Shown here: piece by piece, positions 55,936 through 64,000 of the stretch
Numbering within the stretch: the first letter of the stretch is position 1
Layout of the letters: every line of letters begins with the position of its first letter
From: Burkholderia metallica
GTDB lineage: Bacteria > Pseudomonadota > Gammaproteobacteria > Burkholderiales > Burkholderiaceae
DNA: 64,000 bases
Direction: 5' to 3'
NCBI RefSeq assembly: GCF_902832845.1
Contig: NZ_CADFDB010000001.1
Location: forward strand, 1,240,001-1,304,000
Notes under the pieces: generated by a model
Database searches by the model: none
Told to the model about the DNA's origin: nothing
What the model saw: the letters and a program-made list of their open reading frames with translations, nothing else
Program-made: the position numbers and the translations under genes

Positions 55936-57351
55936 TCAGTCGGCCAGCACCCAGGTGTCCTTGGTGCCGCCGCCCTGGCTCGAGTTGACGACGAGCGATC
56001 CCTCCTTCAGCGCGACGCGCGTGAGCCCGCCCGGCGTGATGCGGATCCGGTCCGACACCAGCACGAACGGCCGCAGGTCGACGTGGCGCGGCGCCAGCCC
56101 GGCTTCGGACAGGATCGGCGTCGTGGACAGCGCGAGCGTCGGCTGCGCGATGTAGTTCGCCGGGCGCGCGCGCAGCTTCGCGGCAAAGGCTTCGAGCTCG
56201 GCCTTCGACGCGCACGGCCCGACCAGCATCCCGTAGCCGCCCGAGCCGTGCACTTCCTTCACCACCAGTTCGTCGAGATGGTCGAGCACGTACTTCAGGC
56301 TGTCCGCCTCGCCGCAGCGCCAGGTCGGCACGTTCTCCAGCAGCGCCTTGCGGCCCGTGTAGAACTCGACGATCTCCGGCATGTACGAGTAGATCGCCTT
56401 GTCGTCGGCGATGCCCGTGCCGGGCGCGTTCGCGATCGTGATGTTGCCGGCGCGGTACACGTCCATGATGCCTGCCACGCCGAGCACCGAATCGGGGCGG
56501 AACGTGAGCGGATCGAGAAACGCGTCGTCGACGCGGCGGTACAGCACGTCGATCGGGCGGAAGCCCTCGGTCGTGCGCATCGCGACGCGGCCGTCGATCA
56601 CCTGCAGGTCGCTGCCTTCGACGAGATGCACGCCCATCTGGTCGGCGAGGAACGAATGTTCGTAGTACGCGGAATTGTGGATGCCGGGCGTGAGCACCGC
56701 GATGGTCGGGTTGTCGGCGTTGCCGCCCGGCGGGCACACGGCCGCGAGCGACTGGCGCAGCATCTGCGGATAGGTCTCGACCGGACGCACCTTCACCTGC
56801 TGGAACAGCTCGGGGAAGAGCTGCATCATCGTCTCGCGGTTTTCCAGCATGTACGACACGCCGGACGGCGTGCGCGCGTTGTCCTCCAGCACGTAGAACT
56901 CGTTCTCGCCGGTGCGCACGATGTCCACGCCGATGATGTGCGTATAGACGTTCCCGGGCGGCCGGAAATCGATCATCTCCGGAATGAACGCTTCGTTGTG
57001 CGCGATCAGGTGCTTCGGCACGATGCCCGCGCGCACGATTTCCTGGCGGTGATAGATGTCGTCGAGGAACGCGTTGAGCGCCATCACGCGCTGCTCGATA
57101 CCGAGCGACAGGCGGCCCCATTCGGCGCCGGAGATGATGCGCGGGACGATGTCGAACGGGATCAGCCGCTCGGCGGCCTCCGCATCGCCGTAGACGGCGA
57201 ACGTGATGCCCGTCCTGCGGAACACGCCTTCCGCATCGTGGGCCTTCTGGGCGAGGCTCGCGGGATTCTGCGTGTCGAGCCACTGCTTCAGGCGCGCGTA
57301 GGGCGCCCTTACCATGTCGCCGGATTGCAGCATTTCATCGAATGGCTTCAT
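55936..57351 (-). CDS. Circularly permuted ATP-grasp type 2 protein, module 1
   Basis: The product has 471 residues starting MKPFDEMLQSGDMVRAPYAR, with GGAG about nine bases upstream. The permuted ATP-grasp metal motif is intact: EDNARTPSGVSYMLENR, with Glu156, Asp157 and Asn158. The lysine and Gly-rich loop read VVKEVHGSGGYGMLVG. The end, VLVSDRIRITPGGLTRVALK followed by SQGGGTKDTWVL, is typical. The family is predicted to ligate amino acids to a peptide or small-molecule acceptor. It leads module 1 (ATP-grasp, alpha-E, transglutaminase-like). Confidence 0.88.
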   Translation of the reverse strand: MKPFDEMLQSGDMVRAPYARLKQWLDTQNPASLAQKAHDAEGVFRRTGITFAVYGDAEAAERLIPFDIVPRIISGAEWGRLSLGIEQRVMALNAFLDDIYHRQEIVRAGIVPKHLIAHNEAFIPEMIDFRPPGNVYTHIIGVDIVRTGENEFYVLEDNARTPSGVSYMLENRETMMQLFPELFQQVKVRPVETYPQMLRQSLAAVCPPGGNADNPTIAVLTPGIHNSAYYEHSFLADQMGVHLVEGSDLQVIDGRVAMRTTEGFRPIDVLYRRVDDAFLDPLTFRPDSVLGVAGIMDVYRAGNITIANAPGTGIADDKAIYSYMPEIVEFYTGRKALLENVPTWRCGEADSLKYVLDHLDELVVKEVHGSGGYGMLVGPCASKAELEAFAAKLRARPANYIAQPTLALSTTPILSEAGLAPRHVDLRPFVLVSDRIRITPGGLTRVALKEGSLVVNSSQGGGTKDTWVLAD

Positions 57352-57949
57352 CGATCTTTTCTCCATCGATCGTTTTCCCCGGCATTGCGCATGCCGGACC
57401 GGCGTAACCACTACTTTGCAAGGAACGTGCCTTGCGGAATCCGCTCGATAATCCCCCCTTTTCGCGCGCCGCCAGGCACGCCCGTGCGGCATCGCGCACC
57501 ATGTCGGTGCAACGCCCGACGCGACGGGCGACGGCGGTGCGCCGCCTTCGGGCACGGCCCATGCTGCGCCGCGTCTGACGAACATAGTTCCCCCGCGTGT
57601 CACGAATGTGCAATCTGCACTGCACCATAAATCCGTCGCCGGGGCCCCGGACCACCGGAACGAACGGATCGAAAAGGCGGGCCGGTACGCGCACGGCGCA
57701 ACCGGCCCTGGGGGAAGTACCGTCTGCGGCCGTGCCGGCAGTTCGACGCGATGAACTGACCGGTTAGCCGGGTCCGGCACCTCGAACCTATGCAGCCGTA
57801 ATCCCGCCGACAACGCCCATGCGTATTTCGACTGACACCGATCGAAAAAAAACATCGGGCGACATGCACGAGGCGCGGTACGCTAGACCGTTCGTGCAGC
57901 GAAGCGGCGCCGCCCTTCAGGCCCGCGACTATAAAAAGCGAAGATCGAA
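57352..57949. other. Divergent gap with hairpins ahead of the ATP-grasp gene
   Basis: This is a 598-base gap between the ATP-grasp gene and a divergent LysR gene. Two small dyads lie in the probable ATP-grasp leader: CCGGCAT-N5-ATGCCGG (57379-57397) and GCAAGG-N6-CCTTGC (about 57418-57435). I see no gene. The remainder has no clear structure. Confidence 0.4.
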
Positions 57950-58954
57950 ATGGAAGCAAAGTGGCTGGAAGATTTCCTGAGCCTTGCGGATACCAGGAGT
58001 TTTTCCCGGGCCGCCCGTAACCGTCATCTCACGCAGTCGGCATTCAGCAGACGAATTGCCGCACTCGAAACCTGGATGGACGCGAAGCTGGTCGACCGGA
58101 GCATCAACCCGATCACGCTGACGCCGGCCGGCCAGATGTTCCGCGGTCTCGCCGCGGACATCCTGCGCAGCATGTATGCGGCGCGCAATCTCGTGAACGG
58201 CTACGACCAGTTCGCGGCCAGCGACCAGGTCGTGCGTTTCGCGGTCGCCCATACGCTCGTCTTCACGCTGTTTCCCGAATGGCTCAAGCAGCTCAACGGC
58301 GAGGTCGGCCACGTGACCGCGCGCGTCAACGCGGTGAACGTGCCGGAAGGCGTGCAGCAGCTCGTCGAAGGCGAATGCGACCTGCTGCTCGGCTATCACC
58401 ATCCGCAGTTGCCGATCGTGCTCGACCCGAACCACTTCCCGTTCGTCAGCCTCGGCGTCGAACGGATTCTGCCGGTATCGACGCCCGACGCGCGCGGCGC
58501 GCCCGTGTTCCGGTTGCCCGGCACCCCCGATGCGCCGCTGCCGCTGCTCGCGTATTCGTCGGGCGCGTTTCTCGGCAACATCGTCGAGATGCTGCTGTTG
58601 AATGCCACCGAGCCGTACGTGCTGCAACGCTGCTTCGAGACGCACATGTCCGAGGCGTTGAAAGGGATGGTCGTGGCCGGACACGGGATCGGCTGGCTGC
58701 CCGAAAGCTGCGTCGCGAAGGAGCTCGCGGAAGGCACGCTCGTGTGCGCGGGCGACGGCGACTGGATCACCGAGCTCGAAATTCGCCTGTATCGGTCGGC
58801 CCGCAAGCGCGGGCTCGCAGCCGAGCAGCTGTGGACCTACATCATGAACCGGCCGCCCGCGGCGCTCGAAGGGGCGATCGACTCGGCCGAACCGGCGCCC
58901 GCGCCCGCGCCGGCGATGCGCGTCGCACGACGCAGCGCAGCCGGCAGCCTCTGA
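57950..58954 (+). CDS. LysR-family regulator
   Basis: The product has 334 residues starting MEAKWLEDFLSLADTRSFSR. The N-terminal HTH is complete (AARNRHLTQSAFSRRIAALE), and the effector-binding domain starts near residue 90. The last 25 residues are Ala/Pro-rich. The gene diverges from the amidoligase cluster across 598 bases and lies 700 bases upstream of the pga region on the same strand. Either could be a target; the neighbours do not decide this. The inducer is unknown. Confidence 0.82.
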   Translation: MEAKWLEDFLSLADTRSFSRAARNRHLTQSAFSRRIAALETWMDAKLVDRSINPITLTPAGQMFRGLAADILRSMYAARNLVNGYDQFAASDQVVRFAVAHTLVFTLFPEWLKQLNGEVGHVTARVNAVNVPEGVQQLVEGECDLLLGYHHPQLPIVLDPNHFPFVSLGVERILPVSTPDARGAPVFRLPGTPDAPLPLLAYSSGAFLGNIVEMLLLNATEPYVLQRCFETHMSEALKGMVVAGHGIGWLPESCVAKELAEGTLVCAGDGDWITELEIRLYRSARKRGLAAEQLWTYIMNRPPAALEGAIDSAEPAPAPAPAMRVARRSAAGSL

Positions 58955-59657
58955 TCGTCGCGTTCGCGTCGTCTCGATCGACGCGCGAACGCAGGGACCC
59001 TTTGCGGTGATCCGGTGGACGCATGCGGCCGTCGCATATCGCATTTTCCGCGCACACGCCCCGCTCTTCCGTAGCAAGCCACGATCCCGTCACAGCCCGA
59101 AAATTATCGCGCCAGACGGGAAATCGTTACCAGGCAAATGGCAAACGTTTGCATTCCGGAAATGATTTACTTTACATGCGACATAACCGGGTCTTTATTA
59201 TCAGACCGATTATCTGGTCGGAAATAACCTGTTACATATCAAAATAAAAGTTTCGATTTATCTGTAACCGTCTAAAATACGCGAAGCGTCGCCCCTTGAT
59301 TTCGAATCACGCAATTCGTGTCCGGATCGATATCAGACACGGCAGCAAAAATTCCTTTTATCAGTCGTTACTTTTCGGCACGAAAGTCGATACGTCCGAC
59401 GTGATTCCATGTGCCATGGATCATCGCTACCGAATAGCAATATTCATATTCGGCAATTTCGACTTTCTTCATGATTAATAGCTTCATACGAATCAACGGC
59501 AATCCTATTTAAATAAGACATTTCAAAGCCGTCCCATTCCGGCCACATGCGGTTGTTGGTTCATATTCCATCGTGTATCAATAGCGTGTCGCAAAAATAA
59601 CGTTGGAAAATCTGACTCGGAATGAATGCGCGCCATTGATTCCGGACGGGAGGTTCA
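58955..59657. other. AT-rich non-coding region upstream of the pga genes
   Basis: No convincing gene is seen in these 703 bases. By hand count 59161-59640 is about 41% G+C, far below the window average of about two thirds. GACC-N8-GGTC (in 59200-59222) and several -10-like elements, such as TAAAAT near 59275, lie here. Low G+C and position before envelope polysaccharide genes suit H-NS-type silencing and complex regulation. A GGGAGG ribosome site ends the region, just before the gene at 59658. Confidence 0.55.
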
Positions 59658-60095
59658 ATGTCTTCCTCGTTTCGACAGCAGCATGCTCACCCTTTGCTGG
59701 GCGCCGTCATCTCCGCGCTTTGCGTGAATACGATGGCCCAGACGCCCGCTTCCCAGCCATCCGCCGCCGCCGCGTCCGCTCCGGGTGCGGGCCGCTACGT
59801 CATTTCGTACGTCTGCGGCGATGCGCGGATCGACGGCACCGCCCCGCTTCCGCCCGACGGCCGCCCGTACAACCTGGGCGTGTCGTTCGTGTCGGCGCAG
59901 ACCGGGCAGCCGCTCTCCAACGTCCAGGTGCGCCTGCGCCGACATGGCCGCGTACTCGTCGAATTCAACGCATCCGGATCGCGCTGCCTGTTCAGCGTGC
60001 CCGATGCGAGCTACCGGGTCGAAGGGACCTATCAGGGCGCCACCCAGTTCGCGATCGTCGAAACGGGCGTGCTGACCACGCAGTTGCGATGGTGA
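59658..60095 (+). CDS. Small secreted beta-rich protein upstream of pga
   Basis: The product has 145 residues. A signal-like segment (HPLLGAVISALCVNTMAQTP) is followed by an Ala/Ser linker. An 85-residue beta domain follows, with FVSAQTGQPLSNVQVRLRRH and CLFSVPDASYRVEGTYQG, resembling carboxypeptidase-regulatory/transthyretin-like folds. Two Cys (about residues 53 and 114) may pair. It starts the gene run that leads to pgaA, so a role in exopolysaccharide export or binding is possible but unproven. Confidence 0.6.
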   Translation: MSSSFRQQHAHPLLGAVISALCVNTMAQTPASQPSAAAASAPGAGRYVISYVCGDARIDGTAPLPPDGRPYNLGVSFVSAQTGQPLSNVQVRLRRHGRVLVEFNASGSRCLFSVPDASYRVEGTYQGATQFAIVETGVLTTQLRW

Positions 60096-60160
60096 GCGCT
60101 GCCGCCCACCCCGCCCCGATCACGCCTTTCATCGCAACGTATCGAATCGAGGAGTTCGGA

Positions 60161-60955
60161 ATGACTCGCGCAGAACGACCGGACGGCTCGCCCGTTCATC
60201 AGCCGAAACCGTCCTGGGGGCCAGGAAAGAACGCCGCGCTCAGCTTCGTCGCGTTCGCCGCGATCTTCGGCATCTTCGCGTACACCGAACGGGACACGAG
60301 GATCGGCCATGCCAGCATGACGCACGACCTCTCCGGCGCGATCGGAACCGCCGTCGGGAAGTACCGCCACGCGATCGTGGCCGCGAGCGCGCGCATGACG
60401 GGCGCGTCCGGCACGACTGGAGCGTCGGCCGCCCCCGCGCCGGCACTCGCCGAGGCCGCGCCGCCCGCGACGCGGCAGCCGTCCGCTCCGGATGCGCCCG
60501 CTGTATCGGCGGCACCGCCCGCGATGCTCGCGGTCGGGCCGGACACCGCGCCACGGGCGCGAACCCACGGCATCGCGAAACACCGGCAATCGTCGCATGC
60601 GGCGCCCGCAATGCTGACGGCCGACTCGCGTTCCGCGCCGGCCCGCGGTCGCGCCGCCGTCCGGCCAGGCGCCGCCCACCGCACGCCGCGAACCGAAACG
60701 CTCGCGGGCACGAAAAAGCGCCTGGATTTCGCGCCGAATCCGCAGCCGTACGGCGCCGATTCGGCACGGATGCAGACGGCGAGCATCACGCGCCCGGAAC
60801 TGGAAAGCGCGCGTGCGCTGGCGAAGGCGCGCTCGTGCGCGGTGATCGACGAATGGAGCTGCGTCGAGCAAAACGCGAGCCGCGCGCTCGCGATCGACCC
60901 GAAGAACAGCGAATCGCGCGCGTTGCTCGGGCAAGCGGTCCGCAATCGGCTGTAG
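60161..60955 (+). CDS. Membrane-anchored Ala/Pro-rich protein upstream of pgaA
   Basis: The product has 264 residues with GAGGAG before the ATG. One membrane segment (AALSFVAFAAIFGIFAYTER, about 29-48) is followed by a long Ala/Pro-rich linker. A short C-terminal helical pair (LESARALAKARSCAVIDEWS followed by CVEQNASRALAIDPKNSESR) resembles a TPR-like unit. The layout, inner-membrane anchor, periplasm-spanning linker and helical head, suits a scaffold between the membrane and an outer-membrane exporter such as PgaA. Family not recognised. Confidence 0.6.
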   Translation: MTRAERPDGSPVHQPKPSWGPGKNAALSFVAFAAIFGIFAYTERDTRIGHASMTHDLSGAIGTAVGKYRHAIVAASARMTGASGTTGASAAPAPALAEAAPPATRQPSAPDAPAVSAAPPAMLAVGPDTAPRARTHGIAKHRQSSHAAPAMLTADSRSAPARGRAAVRPGAAHRTPRTETLAGTKKRLDFAPNPQPYGADSARMQTASITRPELESARALAKARSCAVIDEWSCVEQNASRALAIDPKNSESRALLGQAVRNRL

Positions 60956-61047
60956 GCCGAACGCCGCACGGCCGTGCCATACGCAGCGCGCAGCGGCATG
61001 CGGCGTCGGCATGCAGCCGATGCGGCCGTACCTTGTGAGGACACACC

Positions 61048-63669
61048 GTGGACGACAATCATCAACAACCATGCACTACCGTCGCTCCGTCCAGCCGACG
61101 GATCCTCCTGCATGCACCGCTGGTGTTGCTGCTCGTCGCGTCCGGCCCCAGCTTCTGCGCCGAAGACGTCAGCGACATCGCCGGGACCAGCGGCACGTCG
61201 AATGCGCCGCCGCCCGACGGGCAGCCGACGAGCGCATCGGACGGGCGCACGCGAGGCGCGGCGCCCCCGCTTGCGCCGACGCCGATCGCGCAGGCGTCGC
61301 CGATGCCGACCACGGTCGTGGTGGAACCGGACGCGCCGCAATCGAGCGCCCCGGTGCCGGCTCCGCGATCGCCGGACAAGCCCGACACACCGGCCCCGGT
61401 CGCCGAAACGCCGGTCGCACCGATGCAGCTTGCGCAGGTCGCGATCGACCGCCCCTCCGACGCACCGGCACGTGCCACCGCGACGACGTCCGACACGCCC
61501 GCGCCCGGTTCCCCGGCGCCGGCCGTGCCGACGCCGAACGCCCCGCTGACGATCGCCCAAGCCGCGCCGTCGACTACGCCGACGCAAACCGCGCAAGCCT
61601 CCGGCACCCCGATGCCGAACTCGCCGGCGCCGATGCCCCAGTCACCCGGCTCGCCGCTGCCGTCGTCCGGAACGCCGAACTCGCAGACGCCCGGCGCCCA
61701 GCTACCGGGCGAAGCGATCCAGCGCTCGCAAGGGCCCGACGTCGAAACGCCGAATGCGCAGGCGCCGAACCTGCGTACCGCCGACGTCGCGACCGTGCGC
61801 AACGACGTGTTCGGCCTCGCGGCGAGCGGCGGCGCGGTCAAGGCGCTCGACGAAGCGAAGGCGCGGCCCGATGCGTTCTCCGCCGTCGACATCGCGCAGC
61901 TCGAAGAACTGTCGATTCGCCAGCAGGTGCGCGGCGGACGCGACAAGTCGCGCGCGATGACGAGTTCCGACCGCTTCGACGGGATCGACGATGCGCTGCG
62001 GGCGGCCGACGATCTCGACAAGCGGATGCCGGCCACGCCCGAGTACACGCCGGTCAGGACGGCGCTCGCGGGCGATCGCACGATCGCCTATGCGGCGCGC
62101 GGCGACATGACGAAGGCCGTTGCGACGTTCGAGACGATTCCGTCCAATGCGGAGATCTCGATCGACGCGCTGTCGGCCGTCGGCGACGCGTACCTGTACC
62201 TGAGCGAACCGGGCAAGGCGAATGCCGTGTACCAGCGCGCGCTGCAACAGGCGACCGCGTCGCCGACCGACCGCGCGACCCGCGGCTTCCAGTACGGCGC
62301 GCGCACGCGCCCGATCGAGCTGCGCGAAGGGCTGTTCTGGTCGTACGTCGACCAGGGGAACCCGGCGGGCGCGAAACAGGCGCTCGACGACATGGGCAAG
62401 TCGCTGCCGCCGGCCAGCCAGGTCGTCAACTACGGCCCGGGGGAAAGCGACTACCTGCGCTACTACCGGCTGCGCGCGCAATACCTGATCTACACCGGCC
62501 ACGTCGACGAAGGGATCGCCGCGCTCGAAGCGCTCGAGAAACAGGTGCCGTTCAACGCGGAGATCCGTGCGGCGCACGCCGACGCGGTGTCCGGCCAGTC
62601 GCATCCGCGCCAGGCGATCGCGATGTATCGCGCGTCGCTGACCGATCACCCGGACAGCGTCGAGATGCTCGCGGGCCTCGGCCGCGCGTCGCTTGTAGCC
62701 GACGACTACGCGAGCGCGAAGAGCGTCGACCAGACCCTGGACAACACGTTCCCGGACAGCGGCGCCGTGCGCGGCTTCAAGCGCGACTACAACGCGTACC
62801 GCAGCCCCGTGTTCACGACCGACCTGAGCTTCGAGCACGGCAACAGCGCGCTGGCCGACAACAGCTTCACGTCGGACAGCTACATCTATTCGCAGCCGTT
62901 CGGCGACAACTGGCGCGTGTTCTCGCATACGTTCTTCGGCTACGCGCAGACCGATGGCGGCAACCTGAGCCGCACCCGCACGGGCGTCGGCGGCGACTAC
63001 CGGCACGGGCCGCTGACCGTGCAGGGCGAAGTCACGCGCTCGCTCGGCGGGGACGGCCGAACCGGCGGGCGCGGAACGATCGCGTATGCGCTGAACGACT
63101 ACTGGACGGTCAGCGGCGACCTCGACACCAACGACAACTCGCTGCCGTGGAAAGCGTATGCCGCGCACATCTGGGGCCGCTCGGCGAACGTGTCGGTCGT
63201 CTATCGCCAGAACGACCGTCGCCAGGTCAGGCTGAGCTACGGCGTGAGCCGCTACAGCGATTCGAACCTGCACCAGGAGATCTCGGCGGGCGCCACGCAA
63301 CGCGTGTACACGAGCGCCAACCAGCTCGTCAACGTGTCGCTGGATCTCGGCACCGACAGCAACACGCGGCACGACGCCCCCTACTTCAGCCCGGGCCGCG
63401 ACTACGCGGCCGCGGCCACCGTCATGCATCAGTTAACGCTGTGGAAGAAGGGCGACCTGGGGCTGCAGCAGCGCGTGTCGGTGTCCGGCGGCGCGTACAA
63501 CGAGCGCGGCTTCGGCACCAGCGCCCTGTGGAGCGCGCGCCTCGAACATGCATGGACCTTCAAGCACGACATCACGCTGAGCTACGGCGTCGAGGTCAGC
63601 AGCCACGCGTACGACGGCCAGCACGAGCGTTCCGAAACCGGCTTCATGTCGGTCAACCTGCCGTTCTAG
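61048..63669 (+). CDS. pgaA: PgaA-like poly-N-acetylglucosamine export porin
   Basis: The product has 873 residues with a GTG start and GAGGA nearby. After a signal segment (RILLHAPLVLLLVASGPSF) there is an unusual Pro/Ser/Thr-rich stretch of about 220 residues. A TPR domain (about 245-580; DALRAADDLDKRMPATPEYT, AYLYLSEPGKANAVYQRALQ) comes next. A C-terminal beta-barrel (about 590-873) alternates hydrophobic and polar residues, has many aromatic residues, and ends in Phe (VNLPF), as outer-membrane proteins do. This TPR-plus-barrel plan is that of PgaA/HmsH. It is followed by pgaB. Confidence 0.83.
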   Translation: MDDNHQQPCTTVAPSSRRILLHAPLVLLLVASGPSFCAEDVSDIAGTSGTSNAPPPDGQPTSASDGRTRGAAPPLAPTPIAQASPMPTTVVVEPDAPQSSAPVPAPRSPDKPDTPAPVAETPVAPMQLAQVAIDRPSDAPARATATTSDTPAPGSPAPAVPTPNAPLTIAQAAPSTTPTQTAQASGTPMPNSPAPMPQSPGSPLPSSGTPNSQTPGAQLPGEAIQRSQGPDVETPNAQAPNLRTADVATVRNDVFGLAASGGAVKALDEAKARPDAFSAVDIAQLEELSIRQQVRGGRDKSRAMTSSDRFDGIDDALRAADDLDKRMPATPEYTPVRTALAGDRTIAYAARGDMTKAVATFETIPSNAEISIDALSAVGDAYLYLSEPGKANAVYQRALQQATASPTDRATRGFQYGARTRPIELREGLFWSYVDQGNPAGAKQALDDMGKSLPPASQVVNYGPGESDYLRYYRLRAQYLIYTGHVDEGIAALEALEKQVPFNAEIRAAHADAVSGQSHPRQAIAMYRASLTDHPDSVEMLAGLGRASLVADDYASAKSVDQTLDNTFPDSGAVRGFKRDYNAYRSPVFTTDLSFEHGNSALADNSFTSDSYIYSQPFGDNWRVFSHTFFGYAQTDGGNLSRTRTGVGGDYRHGPLTVQGEVTRSLGGDGRTGGRGTIAYALNDYWTVSGDLDTNDNSLPWKAYAAHIWGRSANVSVVYRQNDRRQVRLSYGVSRYSDSNLHQEISAGATQRVYTSANQLVNVSLDLGTDSNTRHDAPYFSPGRDYAAAATVMHQLTLWKKGDLGLQQRVSVSGGAYNERGFGTSALWSARLEHAWTFKHDITLSYGVEVSSHAYDGQHERSETGFMSVNLPF

Positions 63670-63684
63670 CAAGGAGAGCGCGCA

Positions 63685-64000
63685 ATGCAATCCAGACGGA
63701 CCTTCATGTGCGGATGCCTCGGCGCGTTTACCGCGTGCTCGCTGTTCCCGGGTGTGACGAAGGCCAGAATGATCGACCTGCTGCCGCCGTCCGACCCGGC
63801 CGACGGCAAGACGTTTCGCGTGATCTGCCTGCACGACGTGCGCGACAACCTGATGGCGTCGTTTTCGTCGCCGTCGCCGTCGGCGATGCTCGATCCGTTC
63901 GCGGTCGATACCGGCACGTTGACCGCGATCTTCTCGTGGCTGCAGACCAACAACTACCACACCATCACGGTCAAGCAGATCGAGGAGTCGCGGCACGGCG
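63685..64000 (+). CDS. pgaB: PgaB-like polysaccharide deacetylase, N-terminal part
   Basis: The gene continues beyond the window; 105 codons are visible, with AAGGAG before the ATG. The N-terminus has a twin-arginine-like SRRTFM and a possible lipobox Cys. The first catalytic strand VICLHDVRD contains the metal-binding Asp of polysaccharide deacetylases. YHTITVKQIEESRHG fits PgaB/HmsF. The family partially deacetylates poly-beta-1,6-N-acetylglucosamine in the periplasm before export by PgaA. Confidence 0.82.
   Translation, partial: MQSRRTFMCGCLGAFTACSLFPGVTKARMIDLLPPSDPADGKTFRVICLHDVRDNLMASFSSPSPSAMLDPFAVDTGTLTAIFSWLQTNNYHTITVKQIEESRHG

Noticed and set aside
53942-57283. Possible 1113-residue protein upstream of the transglutaminase-like gene
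   Set aside because: The extra 786 codons are off-frame readings of the alpha-E and ATP-grasp genes; the ATG at 54925 gives the normal family start.
59296-59478. Open frame of 60 codons in the AT-rich region
   Set aside because: No ribosome site, no recognisable sequence, and AT-rich regulatory DNA is a more economical explanation.
61200-61760. Repetitive Pro/Ser/Thr coding, considered as a CRISPR-like or minisatellite repeat
   Set aside because: The repeats are degenerate at DNA level, vary in length and stay in frame with PgaA; they are a disordered protein linker.

Overview
The window looks like a secondary replicon of a Burkholderia, probably of the cepacia complex. Coding density is high, G+C is about two thirds, codons end in G or C, and the gene families are typical of that group (tandem catabolic islands, ATP-grasp/alpha-E/transglutaminase cluster, pga operon). 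Species is an inference. No rRNA, tRNA, CRISPR array or intact insertion sequence was seen.

Region by region. (1) 1-1239: the tail of a di-haem cytochrome c peroxidase-like gene, then a 91-residue orphan gene preceded by two overlapping LexA boxes. (2) 1240-7532: a complete 3-hydroxybenzoate/gentisate pathway on the minus strand (dioxygenase, fumarylpyruvate hydrolase, maleylpyruvate isomerase, 3-hydroxybenzoate 6-monooxygenase, transporter) with a divergent LysR regulator. (3) 7584-16847: hydroxyproline catabolism. A minus-strand epimerase plus three-subunit dehydrogenase diverges from a plus-strand deaminase, permease, semialdehyde dehydrogenase and Ldh-type imine reductase. (4) 17187-25413: ilvD, two small envelope proteins, a second RpoD-like sigma factor, a stand-alone PolX-type helix-hairpin-helix protein, and a MerR regulator diverging from a DUF2938 membrane protein. 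(5) 25564-29548: a MarR regulator and a DHA2 drug exporter separated by a decayed IS605-family tnpB, then a CoA-transferase.

(6) 30204-37415: a tight seven-gene operon for phosphonate synthesis (PEP mutase fused to a nucleotidyltransferase, phosphonopyruvate decarboxylase, 2-aminoethylphosphonate transaminase). It also carries a CDP-alcohol phosphatidyltransferase, an Fe(II)/2-oxoglutarate oxygenase, a flippase-like membrane protein and a second nucleotidyltransferase. The set predicts an aminoethylphosphonate headgroup joined to a lipid or other envelope alcohol. (7) 39744-44005: a compact cassette of three DUF2589-like proteins, a zinc ribbon and a one-span membrane protein, next to a frameshifted tandem-HTH LuxR gene and a large dyad. 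Its function is unknown to me.

(8) 46558-57351: two adjacent amidoligase-type modules (circularly permuted ATP-grasp, alpha-E, transglutaminase-like). One transglutaminase has Ser in place of the catalytic Cys, and one ATP-grasp has lost the E-D-N motif. (9) 57950-64000: a LysR regulator, about 700 bases of AT-rich DNA, two accessory envelope genes and the start of a poly-N-acetylglucosamine operon (pgaA, partial pgaB).

The best candidates for undescribed biology are the DUF2589 cassette, the phosphonate-headgroup operon and the SOS-box gene.
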